Shown one piece after another: positions 6,808 to 10,316 of a stretch of DNA of 10,316 nucleotides. Position numbers and translations under genes: made by a program. The notes under the pieces are model-generated. The model searched no databases and had not been told where the DNA came from. It saw only the letters and a program-made list of their open reading frames with translations. The stretch lies in contig DNAE01000083.1 in assembly GCA_003543635.1 (NCBI GenBank), forward strand, positions 1 through 10,316. Direction: 5' to 3'. Origin of the DNA: Clostridiales bacterium (GTDB lineage: Bacteria; Bacillota; Clostridia; Saccharofermentanales; Saccharofermentanaceae). How positions within the stretch are numbered: the first letter of the stretch is position 1; the number at the start of each line of letters is the position of its first letter.

Positions 6808-7449
6808 ATGTACAAGTCTTTTGCCATATTGGGAATGGGAAGATACGGACAGGAACTGGCGAAGTCCCTGTATGATAACGGAGCAGACGTGCTCATCGCC
6901 GACGACGACAGTGAGCTGATAAACCAGCTGGCTCCGAACGCCACCTATGCGGTCTGCACGGATCTCGCCGAACCCGATAACCTGGCGGACCTGGGTCTGT
7001 CCAATATGGACGTGGTGGTGGTCTGCATGTCCAGGCACGTGGAGGCCAGCGTCATGTGCGCCATGTATGCCAAGGAGGCGGGCGTTCCCATGGTGGTCGC
7101 CAAGGCTAGCTCCGAGAGGATGGGAAAGCTCCTTAAGAAGGTGGGTGCCGACAAGATCACCTATGTCGAGGAGGAGGCCGCAAGACGCGCCGCCAACCAC
7201 CTCGTATCCGACAATCTCCTGGAGTACTTCGACCTTTCCGATAACCTCTGCATGATCGACATGAAGCCCAGGGCGGAATGGATCGGCAAGAACGTCAAGG
7301 AATTGAAGCTCCGCGACAAGTTCGGAATCAATATCGTAGCCGTCAAGAAGGGGACCTCCTCCTTCCCGGTGGATCCCGATGCTCCCATCGAGGATGATAT
7401 CGAGCTTTTGATCGCCATTAACAAAAACAACGTAAAGAAGATCTTGTGA
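6808..7449 (+). CDS. ktrA: K+ uptake gating subunit KtrA (single RCK_N + RCK_C)
   Basis: This is the cytoplasmic regulatory subunit of the Ktr system. KtrA proteins form an octameric ring under KtrB and gate it in response to ATP/ADP, and in Bacillota are often inhibited by c-di-AMP bound at the RCK_C domain. The 213-aa length fits one RCK unit. The N-terminal Rossmann fold shows GMGRYG at residues 9-14 and acidic residues ending the second strand (ADDD, 31-34). A conserved AKASS...GADKI stretch (98-117) follows, and RCK_C covers about 140-213. One departure is TYVEEEAARRAA (118-129), where many relatives have a PE...G.R pattern after GAD. It lies 16 nt after ktrB and 4 nt before trkA, so it is inside the cluster. 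The family call is firm; ligand preference is inferred from relatives. Confidence 0.92.
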   Translation: MYKSFAILGMGRYGQELAKSLYDNGADVLIADDDSELINQLAPNATYAVCTDLAEPDNLADLGLSNMDVVVVCMSRHVEASVMCAMYAKEAGVPMVVAKASSERMGKLLKKVGADKITYVEEEAARRAANHLVSDNLLEYFDLSDNLCMIDMKPRAEWIGKNVKELKLRDKFGINIVAVKKGTSSFPVDPDAPIEDDIELLIAINKNNVKKIL

Positions 7450-7453
7450 GGCA

Positions 7454-8845
7454 ATGAAGATGCTCGGTTTCCAAAAGAAGGACGAAGGTTTGAAGATAAT
7501 CATCGTGGGCGCCGGTAAGGTGGGCGCCACCCTGGTACAGAAGCTCCGTAACGAGGGTCACGACATTACGATAGTCGACAAGAACGCCGATAAGGTCAAC
7601 AACCTTTCCGACTCCTTCGACATCATGGGAGTCGTGGGAAACGGCGCCAGCTACACCACACAGAAGGACGCCGGCATCGACAATGCGGATCTCATAATCG
7701 CCGTAACGGAATCGGACGAGCTCAATCTCCTTTGCTGCACCATAGCAAAGCAGTTCAGCAACTGTTCCTCCATCGCCAGGGTCAGGACCCCCGACTACAG
7801 TAAAGAGGTGGGGTACCTGCGCGAGCGTCTGGGACTTGCCAGGATCATCAATCCCGAGCTGGAGTCCGCCAAGGAGATGGCGCGAATCCTCTATCTCCCC
7901 ACCGCCCTGGAGGTCAACTCCTTCGCCCACGGTCAGGCGGAGATGGTAAAGATAAAGATCCCCGAGGGGAACAGGATAGTGGGTAAGACCATCGCCTACC
8001 TGGGCATGAACATAACGAACGATATCCTCATCTGTGCCGTCGAGAGAAACGGCGAGGTGACGATCCCTTCAGGTAACTTCGAACTGGCGGCGGGGGACCT
8101 TATATCCTTCGTCTCCACAAGAAAGGCGGGAGCCTATTTCCTCAAGGAGATCGGCTTCGATACCAAGCAGGTAAAGAACGCCATGATCATCGGCGGCGGA
8201 AGGGCTTCCTTCTACCTTGCCGACCAGCTCCTCAAGAACGGCATCAGCGTTAAGATCCTGGAGAGGAGCCGCGAGAGGTGCGAAGAGCTCACCACTCTCC
8301 TTCCCAAGGCCGTCATAATAAACGGCGACGGAACGAACCCCGACCTTCTGAGGGAAGAGGGCATCGCGGATGTGGACGCCTTCATCCCCCTTACGGGTAT
8401 CGACGAGCAGAACGTAATGCTCACCCTCCACGCCAAGAGGCTTTCCTCTGCGAAGGTAATAACGAAGATCAACAGGACCAGGTTCACTGAGATCGTAAAC
8501 GATCTGGATCTGGGATCCGTCGTATATCCCAAGTTCATAACCTCCGAGTCCATCGTGGCCTATGTACGAGCCCTGACGGCAACGAAGGGAAGCGATATAG
8601 AGACCTTGTATCACATTTTCGATTCCAGGGCCGAGGCCATAGAGTTCAAAGTGCAGGAGACCTCCGGGGTAACGGGTATCCCCCTCCGGGACCTGCAGCT
8701 TAAGAAGGACCTTCTCATCGCCTTTATCGCCCACGACGGCAAGATAATAATCCCCACCGGCGATGACGTGATAAGCGAAGGCGACACCATGATGGTGGTA
8801 TCCACGAAGACCGGATTCAAAGAGATCGGGGACATCCTGAAATGA
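7454..8845 (+). CDS. trkA: Trk system K+ gating subunit TrkA (tandem RCK)
   Basis: This is the NAD-binding cytoplasmic gating subunit that partners with TrkH. It holds two full RCK units: the first Rossmann motif GAGKVG at residues 19-24 with Asp42 ending the second strand, RCK_C to about 230, a second Rossmann motif GGGRAS at 247-252 with Glu270, and a final RCK_C at about 385-463. The tandem layout and 463-aa length match TrkA (about 458 aa in E. coli). The start is uncertain. GAGG (7448-7451) is only 2 nt from the ATG at 7454 but 8 nt from the third-codon ATG at 7460. Alternatively TTG at 7490 has AAGGA (7478-7482) 7 nt upstream and would give MKIIIVGAGKVG, the canonical TrkA N terminus. 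It lies 4 nt after ktrA and overlaps trkH by 4 nt, implying tight coupling with its partner channel. Confidence 0.93.
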   Translation: MKMLGFQKKDEGLKIIIVGAGKVGATLVQKLRNEGHDITIVDKNADKVNNLSDSFDIMGVVGNGASYTTQKDAGIDNADLIIAVTESDELNLLCCTIAKQFSNCSSIARVRTPDYSKEVGYLRERLGLARIINPELESAKEMARILYLPTALEVNSFAHGQAEMVKIKIPEGNRIVGKTIAYLGMNITNDILICAVERNGEVTIPSGNFELAAGDLISFVSTRKAGAYFLKEIGFDTKQVKNAMIIGGGRASFYLADQLLKNGISVKILERSRERCEELTTLLPKAVIINGDGTNPDLLREEGIADVDAFIPLTGIDEQNVMLTLHAKRLSSAKVITKINRTRFTEIVNDLDLGSVVYPKFITSESIVAYVRALTATKGSDIETLYHIFDSRAEAIEFKVQETSGVTGIPLRDLQLKKDLLIAFIAHDGKIIIPTGDDVISEGDTMMVVSTKTGFKEIGDILK

Positions 8846-10281
8846 ATCTGTCGGTAATAAGGTACATCCTCTGTCAGGTAATGAAGATCGAGGGAGCCCT
8901 CCTGCTCCTCCCCCTTCTCGTATCCATCATCTATAACGACGGTTGCACCCTCTGGTTTGCCGTCGTGGCCGCTGCGGTACTCGTTGTGGGTTCCCTGGGG
9001 ACCATAAGGAAGCCCAAGGACTCCACCATCTATCTCAAGGAAGGATGCGTCGCCACGGCCCTCAGCTGGATCGTATTAAGTATCTTCGGCGCCCTCCCCT
9101 TCTTTCTCAGCGGATCCATCCCCGACATAACGAACGCCCTCTTCGAGACGGTATCGGGCTTCACCACCACGGGAGCCAGCATCCTGAACGAAGTGGAATC
9201 CCTTCCCGCCTCCATCCTCTTCTGGAGGAGCTTCACCCACTGGATCGGCGGCATGGGAGTACTTGTATTCCTCCTTGCGGTCATCCCCATGAGCGGCGGC
9301 TCCAACATCAACCTGATGCGCGCGGAAAGCCCGGGACCTTCTGTCAGCAAGCTGGTGCCCAAGATCAAGACCACCGCCCGGGTACTCTATCTCATCTACC
9401 TCGCCCTCACCGTTTTGGAGGTGATCCTCCTCCTTGCGGGAGGTATGCCCGTGTTCGACAGCCTCACCCTTTCCTTCGGTACGGCTGGAACCGGAGGCTT
9501 CGGCATTAAGAACGACAGCTTCGCGAGCTACACCCCCTACGTTCAGTGGGTGGCGGGCATCTTCATGATGCTCTTCGGTATCAACTTCAACTTCTACTAC
9601 TTCCTCCTGCTGCGCCAGTTCTCCAAGGCCTTCTCCATGGAGGAAGTGAGGAAATACGTGATCATCGTGATCGCGGCGGTAACGGTCATCTTCCTCAACA
9701 TCATCCACATGTACGAGAATGCCTTCACGGCCCTGACCCACGCCTTCTTCCAGGTAACGTCCCTCATGTCATCCACGGGATTCGCCTCCGCGGATTTTGA
9801 CCTGTGGCCCACCACCTCCAAGTTCGTGCTGATCATCCTCATGATCGTGGGAGCCTGCGCAGGAAGCACCGGCGGCGGCGTCAAGGTGTCCAGGTTCATC
9901 GTGCTCTTTAAATCCATCAGGAAGGAATTCAGTTCCTATATCCACCCCAGGATCGTCAATAAGATAAACATGGATAAGCGCCCCGTGGAACACGAGGTGG
10001 TCAGGTCCATCAACGTTTACCTCATCACCTTCCTTGCGGTGCTCATAACCTCGATCTTCCTGATCTCCTTCGACGGATTCGATCTGACCACGTCCTTCAC
10101 CGCAGTCCTTGCGACCCTCAATAATATAGGTCCCGGGCTTGCAGCCGTGGGACCCACATGTAATTATTCCATCTTCGGGATCTTCTCAAAGTATGTCCTG
10201 ATCTTCGACATGCTGGCAGGAAGGCTGGAGCTGTATCCCATGCTCCTGCTCTTTTATCCCGCCCTCTGGCGCAGGAGATAA
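8842..10281 (+). CDS. trkH: Trk system K+ uptake membrane subunit TrkH
   Basis: This is the membrane pore subunit of a Trk system; K+ passes through its dimer when TrkA opens it. At 479 aa it is close to the usual 480-485. Two extra N-terminal helices precede the four-repeat core, as expected for TrkH and unlike KtrB. Pore-loop filters are visible: TVSGFTTTG (103-111), FGTAGTGGF (212-220), SLMSSTGF (307-314) and NNIGPG (427-432). The third-repeat gate loop is GACAGSTGGGVK (337-348). The C terminus GRLELYPMLLLFYPALW fits a complete protein. The ATG overlaps the trkA stop as ATGA, so translation is probably coupled; only a weak GGGG (8828-8831) stands in for a ribosome binding site. It is the last gene in the window, and no terminator is visible in the 35 bases that follow. 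Confidence 0.94.
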   Translation: MNLSVIRYILCQVMKIEGALLLLPLLVSIIYNDGCTLWFAVVAAAVLVVGSLGTIRKPKDSTIYLKEGCVATALSWIVLSIFGALPFFLSGSIPDITNALFETVSGFTTTGASILNEVESLPASILFWRSFTHWIGGMGVLVFLLAVIPMSGGSNINLMRAESPGPSVSKLVPKIKTTARVLYLIYLALTVLEVILLLAGGMPVFDSLTLSFGTAGTGGFGIKNDSFASYTPYVQWVAGIFMMLFGINFNFYYFLLLRQFSKAFSMEEVRKYVIIVIAAVTVIFLNIIHMYENAFTALTHAFFQVTSLMSSTGFASADFDLWPTTSKFVLIILMIVGACAGSTGGGVKVSRFIVLFKSIRKEFSSYIHPRIVNKINMDKRPVEHEVVRSINVYLITFLAVLITSIFLISFDGFDLTTSFTAVLATLNNIGPGLAAVGPTCNYSIFGIFSKYVLIFDMLAGRLELYPMLLLFYPALWRRR

Positions 10282-10316
10282 AGTGTTATATGTACACGCC
10301 CTTCTGAACCCTTTGC

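Noticed and set aside
10282..10316. A terminator after trkH (GTGT...ACAC)
   Set aside because: Only a four-base stem without a T-run is seen before the window ends.

Overview
The window holds eight intact protein genes in two divergent groups that face away from an AT-rich gap at about 5231-5414. Left of the gap, on the minus strand and in transcription order, are a secreted CAP/SH3 lipoprotein, a MATE-family exporter, a copper-type P1B ATPase (copA) and a tRNA wobble-base 2'-O-methyltransferase (trmL). Right of the gap, on the plus strand, is a tight four-gene potassium-uptake cluster: ktrB, ktrA, trkA, trkH.

The host looks like an anaerobic Gram-positive of the Bacillota, probably a Clostridia relative. 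The lipoprotein has a YkwD-like CAP domain, an SH3b domain and a lipobox signal; KtrAB and TrkAH are both present; ribosome binding sites are mostly purine-rich. Coding DNA is moderately GC-rich with frequent AGG/AGA arginine and ATA isoleucine codons, and the gaps are AT-rich. This placement is an inference from style and families. There is no rRNA or other phylogenetic marker, so the genus is not called.

The plus cluster encodes two complete Trk/Ktr-type potassium systems in mirror order (channel, gating subunit, gating subunit, channel). KtrB pairs with the single-unit RCK protein KtrA, and TrkH pairs with the tandem-RCK protein TrkA. The spacings are 16 nt, 4 nt and a 4-nt overlap, so one transcript is likely. 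A candidate promoter (TTGGAA, 18 nt, TATTAT) would start it just ahead of ktrB.

The minus group is looser at its start (75 nt between the CAP gene and the MATE gene, then 32 nt, then 5 nt). Two of its genes, the MATE gene and copA, have in-frame stops just upstream that fix their starts, yet show no Shine-Dalgarno sequence. The MATE start sits exactly where a leaderless transcript from a good promoter would begin, and a perfect 9-bp inverted repeat spans that promoter and the start codon.

I see no RNA genes, insertion sequences, CRISPR arrays, phage genes or attachment sites. I also see no wholly new multi-gene system. The most notable points are the stacked potassium systems, the MATE start region, the TGTTAAC-type repeats in the gaps and the ambiguous trkA start.
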